DNA of 64,000 nt from Rhododendron vialii (GCF_030253575.1 NC_080567.1:35555501-35619500), one strand, 5' to 3'; shown: positions 33,808 to 51,524, counted from the first letter of the stretch. The notes: generated by a model from the sequence alone, not told the origin. Made by a program: numbers and translations.

Positions 33808-36800
33808 TCACTCACTTTCGTAATCTTCATCATCTCCAAATGTGAAAACAGATGCATCAGCAGCCATTGCCTTGAAATCACTTACCTCTCCTACCGGAGT
33901 AGGAACCTCAGGACCGGATGCGGTTCCTCCGATGGGCACATTTCTTGGTTCAATAGTTGAGCTTGTTTTACCCAGAGAGATTTGTTGGGTCTCATTGGTT
34001 AAACTTGCTATTTGGGTTGAATTACTAGTTTCAGAAGTGGGGGATTTTGTATTGGCGGTCCCACCAGCTTCAGAAGTTGCTTTAGATTGCCTGCTTTTTG
34101 AAGAGGGTTCCTCGGCCTCACTGTCTGAGAATACATCATCTTTATTGTTGCTTTCTGGGTCTTTATTTAGATTTGTAGTGTCGGAATTTCCATCATCCGG
34201 GATAGGAGTGGCACCTGAACTTTCAACCGATTTATCAGTGGGAGTTCCAGTTTGAGGACTTGTTGGAACTGTCCCATTATAGTCCACAAGTACAACCTCA
34301 ATCTGAAATCCAGGAGATGGGAGTTTCCTCTGCATAAAATCCAGAGCAGAAAATATAGAATCAGAAACATGCCTCAAAGCATGGAAGAATAAAAATCATA
34401 AGATTGACAAAAGCAAGGGAGCTGCTGTTTTATTTTGGTAGTCTTTTTTAAGGGAAGAAAATACTTAATTCCATAGAATTGGATAAGCAACTTCTAAAGT
34501 TACTTCCCAGGCGAACAATCTACATCATCATATTCATGGAATGAAAAGAAGAAGGTGATGTTACCTTGTCAAATCCATCAAGATCACTAGTGTTTAGGAT
34601 TTTTCTGTTCTCGATCATTGTGGTGTTTAACCAACTGTAAGCGCATCAAGAGAAGACATACATTATACACCCAAGAAAGAGAAATGGAAATGTTTACGAG
34701 GGTAGTGCTTTCATTTCGTTTTGTTTGTGTTTAGGGCAAGGGGAAAGAGAGGTTCTAGTCAGCCTACCAGTAAAAATCTCCTTGGCGATCGTGGAAATGA
34801 ATTTTGAAATCACCAGCCAATTCTGTCAGACCAGGCTCTCCAGGCAGAGCAAAAACCATGATCCCTTTCTTTGGGGCACTAAACCAAAAATCTTCAGGCT
34901 GCATAAATATGGAAGTGTGAAACAACTAAACTAAAACTACGGAATAGAAGAACAAAGTCGTCATTCCGAACCCAGACTTGGATAACACCAAAAAATAAAA
35001 ATAAAAAAGAAGCAAAAAAAAAACCTACCGACAGATCCTTGGTTCTTGGATGCTTCTTTGTGGAGAAGAGAACACCTGGAAGTCAAGAAAGAAAGGGAAG
35101 GATCACCACTAGAGAGGCTTAATGTATAGACTATATGTGGTTTCACGTCCAAGGACCTTGGATTCACTTCTCCAAACAAAACAAAAAAAATTGTCCAAGG
35201 ACCTTGACTGATACATGGTCATTGGATGCTGTCAAAGCTAGGAATGTAATTAAGAGGAATATGACCAAGCATAGTCGAAAGAAAAAGGATTCATAACCAA
35301 ACTCAAGAATAGAATGGAGTATCATCAGATGCAAAGAAGAAACTGTCAGAAAGAGGCTTACCATTGTGATCGGAGACCATAATGGAGGGCCTAATCCAAT
35401 ATGGGCACCGGTGAAGCCGAAACCCCCTAAGCATGCATCTGCCCAAGTTTGATGTGGTACAAGTCAACAAATATAGGTGGATTTCATAATTAAGCTCTAT
35501 TTATGACCTGATGCTCTGATAGAAGAGAACCTCCAAGAATGATACTTTAATATTGTTAAGGGTTCATAACGATAGGGAAAACTTACGTGTGTCACACTGA
35601 AAAGAAAAAAATGACATTCAATACACGCAGGACCAGAAATATACCTTCTCCCAGGCTGGTTTTCTCCATTGAAGTAGGTTAGGACTCGCTCAAAATATTT
35701 TACATACCTCTACAAGCACGCAAGAAAGAATGCCACCTCGTCAGATGAGATTTTAGGAAGGTAGCTAGAAAAATGCAACACTACTTTTGCAGAAAATCAT
35801 ATAGAAAGAGACTGACAATCTGACTTGGAAGCACAAGCCCCTTTCCATCAATACATCTTTTTTGGTTGTAGTAATCAATTGACTCCTCAGCTGTGGGAAA
35901 GAACTGCACAATGATGCAAATGTAGTGATGCAATTAGCAAATCAGAAAGCGGACAAACCTCACAAGATACAAGAGAACTATACATTTCCGACACACCCAC
36001 AGAACACGTCGCATAAAACATACTATACAACAACCCACCTTCAAATATAGGAGGAGGCTAGATATCATTAGCCCTGTCCTTGCCATTCCAGCCTTACAAT
36101 GCACAACCACGACATTTTCTATATCCTCCTTCAGCCATGAGTAAGCACTTTGACAAAATGACTTGATTAGATGAATTGGGGGGCAGTTGTGATCATCAAA
36201 TGGAAAACTAGCCACCTGCAGATACAGTAAGATATATCACATTAGAAAAACGTCATCAAACTCTTTTACATGTATGATGAGAGCAGCCTTCTTAAAACAA
36301 AGCACTCATAGTAATGAATACCTACGAGTAATAACTGAATAAAAGTGATCTATGCGAATATTCCATGACCATCATTCATGTGCAGGGCAATCAAATTTGG
36401 TGCAGCAGAATCACTCAAAGGTACAACTCAAAAAACAACATGAAATAGCACACCTTTCCTTCAAACAATGATGCATCATAGAGCCTCTCAGAACAAAGGT
36501 TGTATACTTTGTATTTATCCTGCATACAGTAACAGGAATCAGACAAATGTGAACACCAACAATAGGGTTAGAAAATTATACAATCTATTTTCCCCTTTAT
36601 CTCTTTTTGAAAAGGTTAGCTTCTATTGAAAAGTATCAACAATAAGAAATGGGCCTTTTATTAGACAGACTTTAACCCAATCAACATTAATGTTAACAAC
36701 AAAATGCAGATACGCATATTTATAGTAACTTCAGCGCAGAATCCACGTGGGCCCCATTGGTTTTCTGCTGGCATGGACAGAGATTTGCCAGTCAATGTCA

Positions 36801-38822
36801 AAAGTTCAGGTTTATCGCTCTGAAGATATCTTCAAGCTTGGGACTTTGGAAATTAAGTGCTCAATATTTCCAGTACTGGATTTCTAGTGCCTAAAAATGA
36901 TCTATTGACAGCAAATTAACAACAACAGACATGATCTAACCTAAACAAAACAGCAGAAACAACCCACATAAATCAGGAAAGACAACATAGCGGAGTTCTA
37001 TTGGACAAACAAGTTAGGCAACAGAAATGATAGTCTGTTACTATCTTTCTCGAAACAGAAGGCCCCCCTACTTTCAAGAGAGTAATATCCCTATAAAGAC
37101 CATCACTCAAAAGAAAATATTATAGCAGCTCAAGAGGCTTGCAGATAAATGCTGATCTGGCCATCCTCTCTTACCAACCAGAACTTGAATTATTCATGAT
37201 AACACAAAGTGGCCATGAAATTACAAATCCACTACACTAGTGACTACACAAGTACATCTAATCCACCACAACTTTGTAGACATAAGAAGAAAAAGAAAGG
37301 CCCAGCACCAGCAAGCAAACTAGAAAATGTTGCATAGTGCCATTCTAAAAGAGCCTTGAAAAGCCAGTGCCTACAATATTTCACACCAGAAGTAAGTTTT
37401 TAGCACTGATATCATGCATTTTCAGATAATTATCTCCACAAATTTGAAGGCGCAATATTTTTGTAATAATGCTACACAGCTTTACAGTATTGAGCATCAT
37501 AATTGAATGTCCTTACCTTGTGATGAGTTTCAAAGAACTTGATCACTTCTTCCATGTGGTTCCGGTAAAAACCCTGCAACACATTTTCAAAAAGTCCAGA
37601 TGTCAATAACATAAGTGAGCCATGGTAAATAATTGGTTCCTGCAGAGAACTTTCTAGTTTACTTACCTCAACATACCCAAAAAAGCCAGAGCTCATATCA
37701 CCAGCGGGAAACCCCATAGCAATAATATTTTCTGTGATGTACGTCATATCTAAATCGAACCCTCCTTCCTAAGAAACAAGAAGAGTCACTTTGACACAGC
37801 AACATATAATGGTACTCTTATTAGACATAAACATGACATAAAAAACCAAGCAAGATAGACAATATCTTCATATAAAGTATCACATAGCCATGCGTTCTTT
37901 GCAGTCATGCATCAAGAATTCTATATCACTAACGGACGGGGCCTTACTATCTTATTTAGTTCGGATCATCGTGCCATTCAAAAGAAGATGTCCAATATGT
38001 TGGCAATCTAGGTGAGAAACATATAATGAGCTTCTTACGAATCTTATCTATGATGTTCATCACAGGTGGGGAAAAATTAAAGCACACAAAGACCAAAAAC
38101 ATTACTCCTGTCTCCCGCAATCCAAGCAAAAAGCTTGGGGAAGGGTTGGTAGGGCAGTCCAATACCTGGACACATACCCACACCAGATACTCAATTACTC
38201 ATGCCATAGACCATGAGAAATAGTGTGGGGTTTGAGGAATGCCCAATGTTGTTAAGCTAGCAATAGATAATCCTCGATACCAGTTGCAAGGCAACGATTT
38301 AATAAGTTAAAGGGGGGCTCAAAATATCATGCTAAAATACACAAAATGAAAAGAAAATCACAGCAGACAGCAGTAATGATATTAGTAATCTACCTGGTAT
38401 CTTCGTTTGTTCTGAGAGACAACATGTCGAGCTTTGACCTGCACAGCCTTCACGGCACTCTTAGACGAGTCAACTAACCCTTTAGTAAGGGTTCCAAATA
38501 AACCAGGTTGTGCTGTTGTTGAAGCTACATCAGAATTCTCATCTGGTTGAGAAGCTTTGGGAGACAAGCGAGATGCCAACCCACCAGTGAAACGAGCAAA
38601 TGTCGATTTTCCAGCATTTCCTGATGGTGATTCATCCTGAGAGCCCATCAATGGCTGAGGAATTTTTAAACTTTTGGCCCATGTGGATATGCCAGAAGCA
38701 GAGAGCTTAGATGGAGCATCACGCGGAGAATTTTCTGGTCCAGAATCTGAAGCAGTAGGAGCTTGTACATCTGGAGGTTTAACAGGTTGTGGAGTTGATA
38801 AATCAGCAGAACCCAAATCCAT
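33808..38822 (-). CDS. PTEN2: PTEN2-type phosphatase (PTP-like catalytic + C2)
   Basis: Twelve coding exons in phase: 38822-38394, 37768-37667, 37573-37517, 36519-36454, 36215-36039, 35903-35817, 35709-35645, 35438-35362, 35075-35029, 34898-34768, 34634-34565, 34329-33808; 609 aa, close to recalled Arabidopsis PTEN2A. PTEN enzymes remove the 3-phosphate from inositol lipids and some phosphotyrosine; plant PTEN2 proteins also bind phosphatidic acid. Seen: long Ser/Pro-rich N-terminus (1-140) with GISTWAKSLKIPQP; catalytic loop HCKAGMARTG (Cys258, Arg264); FPFDDHNCPP loop (about 222-231); C2 domain (about 310-470: FRLHRCPYWIRPSI, EDFWFSAPKKGIMVFALPGE, DFYCWLNTTM); acidic tail ending DASVFTFGDDEDYESE. 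All key residues are intact. Exon 6 ends with a less common donor (GTCAGT), required by SQI-RYVKYF. A 5' UTR exon is likely near 40.07-40.25 kb. Confidence 0.96.
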
Positions 38823-40067
38823 ACTGCCACCCCAAGAGACCTCAACAGAAGGAGTTAACTCAGCATGTAACGTGTTTCTAGTTTACTCCATAACCACAGC
38901 TGCACCATAACAAAATAGCCAAAAAAAGAGAGGAAAAAAAGACATGAGAACGTAGGTATAAGGGGGGAAAAGGTACATATTTAAAGTTAGTAAAAGAAGC
39001 ATTAAACAATATAATAGAAAGACAACTGTTCGATTTGTCCAAAAATAAGCATGATATCGCTTGAGAAGTAGGACGTATGGGCAGGCTAATACTTTTGCAA
39101 CTAGAGCCCTGCTTTTCCACGGCAGTTCAATCTATATATACACATGTTGAAGAAGGTAATCATGTAAATGAACTGAAAGTGTTATTTTTGGAAAATGTCC
39201 TTTGCTTCAGACCATATATGTTATTAGTATGACAATTGACATAAATTAGAGATAACAGGTAAGTTCCTTTAGCCTTTAGCCAAATTTTTACATAACAAAA
39301 AATGGTAGCCAAGAAGCTAGAACATGGTAGCTAACCTTATCTCATATAACAATCAAATCAAAATACAGTTCAAGATTATTATTATCTTCGGTGTTGTAGC
39401 AATACTTTCCATCTGCGCCGTTCAAAAAAAAAATACTTTCCTTCTGCCAGGAAGGGACCTCCTTATTCCTAGTCCCATTATCTTCAGTTAAAGTTCATCA
39501 TCATTTTAAACTGATTACTTAAAATGTAAAAAACCATTTTAGTTACCAACTATCTTAGCGAGCAAAAAACCAAACAAACCTCCACGCAACGCATGACGAC
39601 TCTGGTTGCACTCGAGTTACCACGGCATAAAACACGATAAATCACTTTGCTTAGTTACCTAATTGGCTATTTTCTAACCCGTGGTTTAAACTTGGAAAAA
39701 TTCCTCATTCTCTTTCATCATCTACAGCATAGACACAGAGGCGGAAGAATCGCACATCATACAAACACAATATTGACAAATTTCGAAAAAAGTCAAAGAC
39801 GGAAAGATCGTTGTTTCCATCTAACTGCAACAAAAAAAACGCCTCAAGAAATAAATGAAAGGAAAAATAGAGAGAATTTATTTTCATCGAGTAATAGTTG
39901 CCAGTACAGACTAAAGACTTGTCAATTGGCCGAACTGGATAAATAGGAGCCTCAATTCATGAACTCAAAGCGATGAATCCGCTTTATTTCACTCATTCCT
40001 TTTCCGATCTCCAATCCGTCGAGTTTTCTCAACGAACGAGCACGCGTCTTTACTAACAAGCGAATAC

Positions 40068-40250
40068 CTGTGTACGTATATGCTGGTAGCGTGATAGTAT
40101 GTAGCAAGGAGATAGAAAGAGAGAGGAGAGCTAGAAGTCACCGGAAAGGAGGAAACGACGGAGGCGGTGATTGCGGAGGTTTTGGTCCGTCCTTGTCGTC
40201 GTCGCGGTGGTTTTCGTTCTTCTTCGTCCCTATCCGTGTGCCATGGAGAT
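40068..40250 (-). other. Probable non-coding first exon of the PTEN-like gene
   Basis: No in-frame start lies upstream of 38822 in the same exon, and an acceptor (ACTAG, exon from 38877) precedes the start. At 40068 a good donor (CAG|GTATTC on the minus strand) follows a CT-rich leader-like stretch with caccgcctccgtcg and ctctctttctatctcc. A leader intron of about 1.19 kb is inferred from these sites only. Confidence 0.4.
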
Positions 40251-40261
40251 GAAGTGACAGA

Positions 40262-42236
40262 TTAAAGAAACAAACCCTTGATCCGGTTTTTACTGCATTT
40301 GTCCCACTCTTCTTTTCTTATTCTCAATTGGACCTCTCGAGTCCTGATGGATTTTATGGCCTGGGGGGCCTAATGAAATAAACCAAACCAACAGTCATAA
40401 CAGCTTACACGAGTTTCGACTAATTTTGAGAGACCTAGAGCGAATGCATAATTAATGTCACGGCGAAGCCTCTTACAGACTACACGTAAAAGAGTTGCTA
40501 GAACATAGGAGGCGAACCTTACACATGTCTAATAGTAGCATTTGATACTAATTTTGGTGTGTACCAATTATGGACGTTAACAGATTTTTCATATAACATA
40601 CAGTAGTTACGAACTACTGTGTATGTGTTGGCTCGATACCACGAAGATGCGAATGAGTTTTTTCAAAAAAAAAAAAAATTATATGAACCAAATAAACACG
40701 CTATAGATCACTAAGGTCCTGTTCTGCTAAGGTTATCATTTTTTAAATATTTATTTCACGCTGTGCGAGACATGTCATTCTTTCACAATATATCACATTT
40801 TATTCTAATAAATAAGTATTTCCCTCAAGGAATGGGGCCAAAAAAAGCACTTAAATTTTCAAATCCCTTGCTATTACTATTTGAGATTCTAGTGGTCGGT
40901 GCACTACAGCATTCCGGATCCAATAGGTTGTGCAACCCCATATATAAAAAATTAGCTTACAAAATTAGAAGTTAGGCCCCGTTTCAGAAACCTTCTTAAA
41001 AAATAAACAAACTTATTTTACATTTTCAAACAAAAAAATAATGTAAATAAAAAATAATTTTTCAAAATTTTTTGCACCGTATTAAATATCTCAATGAGAT
41101 CTATCAAACAAGATCCATAGTGATAGAAAAATTATTTACATAAGCACATGATTTTTGAGCTTGAAATTGCTTTATTAAAAAATAAGTACCTATTTATCGT
41201 TCCTAAGCAGTAGTAATGAAGTTTCAAAAATCAAACCCTTGATCCGGATTTTACTGCATTTGTCCCACTTTTCTTTTCTTAATTCTTGTTCTCACGTGGG
41301 CCTCTCGTGTCCTCATAATTATGGGGGCCTTATAAAATTTATACTCCATTTCTTTATTAAACCAAGCAATCGGCCATGTTTTTTTCCCCCTTTTTTTCCA
41401 TCACTCATGTATCCAGATCATTTTCTGTGAATTTCGACTAATTTTAAGATATCAATCTCACTGGCCACCAACTAATACCCAATTTAAGTTGAGACAAAGC
41501 TTCGTATGAATTGGGCGTAAAAGAGTTGATGGCACCTTGGAGGTTTCGGATCCTAATCATGTTTGATAGCATTTGATACTAATTTGGGTGTTTACTTGAT
41601 TACCAATTGTGCGCGTTAACAAAAATTCCAGATAACCTATGGAGTAGTTATGAACTAGAAGATAAAGAGTGTGTTTTTTTTTTTTGGGTAAAGAGAAGAT
41701 AAAGAGTGTTAGTTCGTATTCTTTGTCAAGATTCCATTCAATTATTATAATCTTTCAATGTTCGCGCAGTTATTCTATAATAGTAGTCATATTTGAGATT
41801 AAAAAAAAAAGTTGTGTAAGCTTGTGTAGATCTTTAGTTAATTTTTTTAATATGTAAACAAACTTTTTCATTTTTGAATAAAGGTACGCAATATATATCC
41901 AAAAAATTAAAAAATTTGATAAAGACAAAAAAATACGAATGATCAAACAATAAATTTTTTAAAGATAATTTATTAAGAGGAGAAAAGAGCAAAGCAAGTA
42001 ATTTGGCATTTCGAGTTAATGTGTACTTGTCGGCTCGATACTAAGGAGATACGAATGATTTTCTTTAAAAAAAAATGTGAAGTATTTTTCAAACCACACT
42101 TTAGAAAGAAAAAGAAACCGCGGTTAAATTTTATCACTGGCCATTTTTGGAGATACTAGTTGCAGCAGTGCGCCCCACATATGAAAATTCGCTTGAAAAT
42201 TAAGTTACTGCTAGTAATGAAGTTTCAAAAATCACC
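40262..42236. repeat. Tandem duplication of about 1 kb upstream of the PTEN-like gene
   Basis: Copy 1 (about 40268-41232) and copy 2 (about 41233-42236) share in order: aaacccttgatccgg, tttactgcatttgtcccact, tttcgactaatttt, gtaaaagagttg, tagcatttgatactaatttt, ttggctcgatac (tcggctcgatac in copy 2), and gtaatgaagtttcaaaaatca at the junction. The copies have diverged by many substitutions and indels. Copy 1 alone contains the family B MITE at 40976-41206. Confidence 0.75.
40976..41206. mobile_element. MITE family B copy 2 (right end decayed)
   Basis: It starts ggccccgtttcagaaaccttc and shares long matches with 8406-8737, for example gcaccgtattaaa, gagatctatcaaacaagatc and gatagaaaaattattt. The right terminal repeat is eroded. 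It was inserted into one copy only of the local duplication. Confidence 0.65.
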
Positions 42237-42857
42237 AAAATGAATGCCACATTATTGATGGGTATAATTGTCCAAACAAGGTGATCGAATTTCAAAAGAA
42301 TGATAATTTGTTGCCACTCACAAAAAGGTTTATTTTATAGCTTCAAAACCCATGAAACTCGGAATAGAGAACAGAAAGTCTACACCCACCGGTGAGATTG
42401 AGCACTATGGTGGGGGAAGCGGCGAAACGGAGCAGTGGGCGTAGCACCGCGAGTGTATAGCTTTCAAAGCTAACCAAACAGATGAGCATTCAACTCAACT
42501 AGCTTGATTGACAAAGCAACATGTCATCAACCTGCAAGTACTCTGCAATAACAAATGGTTCTTCCTTTCTCATAATTCACAGATATAATCGTTTGTACAC
42601 AAACCACATTTTTCCTCTTCCTGTTCTTCTGTTTGAGAAAATTCAAAAAAGTAACTTAGGAAAAATGAAGTTATCTACAGAAGGCTCTAACTTGGGGAAA
42701 AAAGTTAAAGAAATAGGATGGGGAGAGGGGTGTGCACTGCAATCAACCGATGTCTTGACAAAACAAAGCATTTTTCCCCACAACAAGAACCACTTCTTCA
42801 AAGAAAACCCTTGCTTTTTTCTCCCTCTCTGCAAACCCCAGGGTGAACTGCGGATAC

Positions 42858-47148
<4,291 letters not shown>

Positions 47149-47202
47149 TGTTGTGTGTTTTTTCTGGTTTGGTTTGATGATGATGATGGGGAGGAGGAGG
47201 AG

Positions 47203-47265
47203 GATATATAGGGGGAAGAGGAGGAGTCCGAAAAGGGCGGGGGAATATATATAGTATATAGATAG
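47203..47265 (-). promoter_or_regulatory. TATA-like elements of the protease gene (putative)
   Basis: Two candidates occur on the minus strand: CTATATATCC at about 47203-47212 (55 bp before the ATG) and a longer ctatatatattccc-type stretch at about 47244-47265. The further one would leave a more usual leader length. Confidence 0.4.
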
Positions 47266-47454
47266 GGGAGGAGTTTTGATGGGTGAAGGAAAGGAATAAG
47301 GGGGGACTGAAGGTTGAAAAGGAATGGGATTGGTCCAATGGAATGGAGAGAGAAGCTTAGCCCCGAGGAAACAGGAGGTTTGCGCAGGGGAGGTTACGTT
47401 TTGAACTGTTCGGATTTAGAGTGGAAAAAAAAGAGAAAAAAAGGAAAGAGATTG

Positions 47455-48130
47455 TGGAGGTAATATAAGATAAAGTGTTTTAATTTAAATAGTTCAAAGC
47501 ACTTTTAGATGATTAAGATGTATCTGTTCGAGGCGGGTGATATGGTACGCACCCGGGAAGGAAAAATTTCTCGCAGGGGAGACGGCCGGTGTGGTGACCC
47601 ACCTAATTACGGAAAAGTCGGTTACAAAAGTCTCATACCTGTTTCTCTTTAGTTTTTGAGCTTTTTCTTTTTTATTTTTATTAAAAGTCACAAATTTTTA
47701 TTTTTTTAAATTCGTCTCGAGACGAATCAATAATTTATAAAAGTTTGACCAAAGAATAACAACTGCAAATTTTTTTAATTATAGACAAAATTCAAAAATC
47801 CCAAATAGATCAAAACAACTAAGGAGAACAACTCAACATTTTTATTTTTTTAATTTAATTTTCTTTTTTCGTTTTGAAAATCAAGATGTTTAATTCATCT
47901 TAATCAATAGAATAAATAACAACAAATTTATGAAAAGAAACGCAAATTATAATAAACTATTTTTGTCTTTTCTGATTTTTTCTAGAACCTATTTTACTTT
48001 TTGGGAACTTTTTTGATGTATCTCATAAAAAAAATAAAAATAAAAAGATGCAACCCGGGGACATACTTTGTAATCTTAACCGTCTAAAAGTGCTTTGGAT
48101 GGTTCAGATTTAAAAAAAATTCCAATAAAA
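47455..48130. mobile_element. TIR element between protease gene and LINE relic
   Basis: The left arm (tcaaagcacttttagatgat, then taagatgtatctg) is matched inverted on the right (taatcttaaccgtctaaaag, then tgctttggatggttcag). Related cacccggg and cccggggac motifs lie just inside each arm. There is no open frame. The outer limits are approximate, as sequence beyond the arms is also weakly related. Confidence 0.5.
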
Positions 48131-48334
48131 AACTCTTCACTGGAAAAGTTTTTTTAAAAATTTGAACCCTAATTACCGAGAGGGACGGTCTGAATGGTAC
48201 ACAGGATGCCCCGGTTCCAGTTGTCAGTATTGTTCTTATTGGATTCTCGGTTACTTTTTCAAAACTTTACCTTCAATATCTTAAATTCCTCGTTTATCTT
48301 GACAAAGAAAAATTAAAAATAAAAAACAAATCCG

Positions 48335-48560
48335 TTCGTTTAAGGTTTTGATTTTGGATTCTAATTATTAGTGGAGTATTCTATTTATTTCCAATGAGTA
48401 CTTTTATTTATTTATTTTTATCTCTTTCCGATCATCAATCATATTTTCAATTATTAATTTATTTTTCTTTGTACTCATTATCCACAAATTCAAATCCAAA
48501 ATCTCAAAACTGGGCTGTATCTCGAAAAATTCTCGAAAACGTATTTTTCTTGAAAAAATC
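48335..48560. repeat. Dispersed AT-rich repeat, copy 2
   Basis: It matches 15310-15530 in order (ttcgtttaaggttttgattt, caattattaatttatttttc, caaattcaaatccaaaatct). The nearby frame 48394-48756 is not supported as a gene. Confidence 0.5.
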
Positions 48561-48569
48561 ATTTTCAAT

Positions 48570-49320
48570 GTCTTTATGGTTCGTATTGTCCAGAGTCCAA
48601 ACTCGGTTGCTCAGTAGGAGATGGACGCTTCACGCTTCATACACAGACACAGTGAACCAACCACTAGTGCAATTTTGTTCAGCTACGGAGCTCACACCGA
48701 TTACCAGTTCGATGATCGAGCTATTTAGCCAATCCTGTACAATCTCAGATGGGTGAGTATTTGATAACACTTGTTTTGGTTTAGAAATTCAGACTGAGAA
48801 TTGAATGCTAGGATTAAGCGCATACCCATCTTATTCAATTGAGTTGATTTTTTGTTCTCTATGGATTCTAATGTCTACTCGAATTTTAGGTGGTGAACAA
48901 AATTGCTCTCCGCGCCAGTTGCACAAATTTGCATGATTAGTTAGCAATATTCTTTTTCCATGCAACTTGCATGGGTTGCCAATCATCATATAAGATGTAG
49001 TTATTGCGACGTGGCATCATATCTCTGACATTTTTGGAAGCTAGAGCTGTTAGATGCGCATGAACTGATTTGATAGTGGTATGGTGCTTATAAGTTGTTT
49101 GTTGAAATTCCAATGTGATTTCGCTAGCCATCATAGCTATTGCCTGTTTGTGTTAGACATATTCTGTGTGATAAAAGCAGTCTGCTATGGGTTTCTTTAA
49201 AGCTGTAATTTATCTCAGCAATTGCTCATGTTTTATGCTCAATCAGCCTCTAACAATGTGTACTTGATTTAATTCTTTGGTTTCTCTCACACGCATCCTG
49301 CGTTTATTTTTCTTTTATTA
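48570..49320. other. Unassigned sequence
   Basis: Moderately complex sequence with no recognised domain, exon chain or repeat structure. It could be unique spacer or an unrecognised part of the LINE region next to it. Confidence 0.35.
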
Positions 49321-49720
49321 ATTTTTTTTTTTGAAGAAGTGGTATATTAACCACCCGAAAAAGAGAACAAGAGATCAAGGGAATGAATAGCCTTGAAATC
49401 CTAAGAACAAACACAGAAAACTAAGAGGCAAGTTCCAATTCTCACATAGCTAACAGCCTCAATCGTCGGTAACTGCCTTCCAGAAACACAAACAGGCCCT
49501 AACATCCTCAGCAACTCTGCGAACCAGTATATCTTCTGAAGAAGAACCCTTTAGATTGGAAGATACGCCAATTCCTTTCTCTCCACAGATGATAAATGGT
49601 AGTAGCAGCTAAGCCCGGTCTAAGGACAACAGCAGACAAGGGAGCTTTAACCCCAAAAGCTGAAACCACCCCACCCCCCACCCACAAACATACACACACA
49701 CGACCAAAAAATCTGACTCC

Positions 49721-50141
49721 TATGAAGCACAGACACCTCTAGAGGTCGAGGTATCGCAGTGTCAGACACGGGGACACCACGGGGACACGTATGGGACACG
49801 CCACGTGGCGTGTCCCATACTTTAATTTGAATTTTTCAGGGGGACACGGATGGGGACACGGCAGGGGCCAAACTGCAATTTTTTTTAAAAATTTGGGAGC
49901 CAAACTGTAATTTTTGAAAAAATTAGAGGCCAAACTGTAATTTTTTTTAAAAAAATTGGGGCCAAATTATAATATTTTTTAAATTTTTGGCTACCAAACT
50001 ATAATTAATTAATTATTTATATATATAAATAAATAAATATACACTTGGCGTGTCCCCCGTCGTGTCCGTGTCCCCATTTTTTTAAAATTCTCGTGTCTCG
50101 GTGTCGATTTCGGTGTCCGTGTCCGTGTCGGTGCATTATAG
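49721..50141. mobile_element. TIR element with 'gtgtccgtgtc' repeats inside the LINE
   Basis: The ends tatgaagcacagacac and gtgtcggtgcattata are inverted, followed inward by many gacacg/cgtgtc units. It interrupts LINE coding sequence between LDSD and the downstream part. Flanks tctgactcc (49712-49720) and tccgagtcc (50142-50150) look like an aged 9-bp target duplication (7 of 9 match), pointing to the Mutator group. Confidence 0.7.
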
Positions 50142-50654
50142 TCCGAGTCCAAACTGCAGTGGAAAAAGGCAGCCAAAGAAAAGATGCAAGTGAGATTCCT
50201 TACCCCATGACAAAGCAAACAATTATCATCCACAAGAAGGCCCCACTGCATGAGTCTATCTTTTGTGCTTAGCCTACCATGCCATACCAACCATTCAATA
50301 AAGGCCCACTTAGGGATATGGTCTTTAAACCAGACAACTTTATGCTAATCAACCAAAGCGAGATCTTGCTTTATTGCCAGCCAAACAGATGAGTGCTGTT
50401 AATCACTCCCGTGTCAGGGGGGTCTGACACCGGACGTGGGGAATTTCCCATTTTATCCCATCTACTTGCACTCTCTCTCTCACCTATTTTTCTATCTCAC
50501 TTATTTTATTTTTTATAAAATTGTAAATATTAATAACTTTTTTTTCACTTATTTTTTTTAATAAATTTTATATTTTTGAAATATACTAAACGAAACCTAT
50601 CAAACGAGCCTAATATTGACGGTGAAATAATGTAAAACGGAAAAAAAATATTTT

Positions 50655-50985
50655 TATGATAGTTTAAACTGTCTAAAAAAGTTGAAAAATTAAGTATTGT
50701 AAATTTCAATCCGTTTGAACCGGTGAAAAAATTTTAGTTTTCTGATCATTTTATATTAGATGGTCATAATTAAATTTTGACTATAGTGCTCTCGTTGATT
50801 AATTTTAAGAAAGTCGTAGAATTAAATATCTCTTAGGGTTAATCAACGAGAGTTCTAGAGTCAAAATTTAATTATGACTATTTAGGATAAAATGATCAGA
50901 AAAATAAAATCTTTCCATCAGTTCAAACGGATTGAAATTTGAAACACTTAATTTTTTAACCATACTTTTTAATATATAAACTGTT
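50655..50985. mobile_element. Nested foldback element 1
   Basis: The left arm (ttcaatccgtttgaaccggt; tctgatcattttatattaga; tctcgttgattaattttaag) pairs with the right arm (gttaatcaacgagagttcta; taaaatgatcagaaaaataa; agttcaaacggattgaaatt). The hairpin is about 330 bp with a short loop. Confidence 0.75.
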
Positions 50986-51524
50986 CGAAGATGTTGAAAT
51001 CACGTATTTTTTTAAATAAATTTTATATATTTAAAATCTATTCAACGAAACCTATCAAACAAGTCTAATATTGAATATGAAATAATGTGTTTAAATTAAA
51101 TGATTTTTTGGGCCCAGTATAATATCTCTTTATTTTTATTTTTTGTCCTTTATTTTTTTTCGTCCCGACGGTTCTATCCGCATTACTTCATACCACAATT
51201 GGAGGCGTGCTTCATAAGGATGAGTCCATCCGTGTGCTTCATTTGATGCATTTCGCCTCCATCATATGAAAATGGGTGGTACAAGAGGATAATAAGGATA
51301 TAGGAAAACTTGCACGAAGTGATTTCCATTAACATGGCCAATAGCTATATGTTTGCGCGCTGCGAATGAAACTGGATGGGAGCTCAACGGCAAGTGAGTG
51401 AGACAACTCGAAGCCAATCATATTGAATGTATGTAGTACAACGTTGTACCTTGATGCGGACAAGTCCCAACGTTATAAAATCCATTCAATGATCCTCTGG
51501 TGCCGATGGTTAGAAGCAAATTTT

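Noticed and set aside
33842-34255. Open frame of 137 codons on the plus strand
   Set aside because: Antisense of the last PTEN exon, which encodes the conserved acidic tail on the minus strand.
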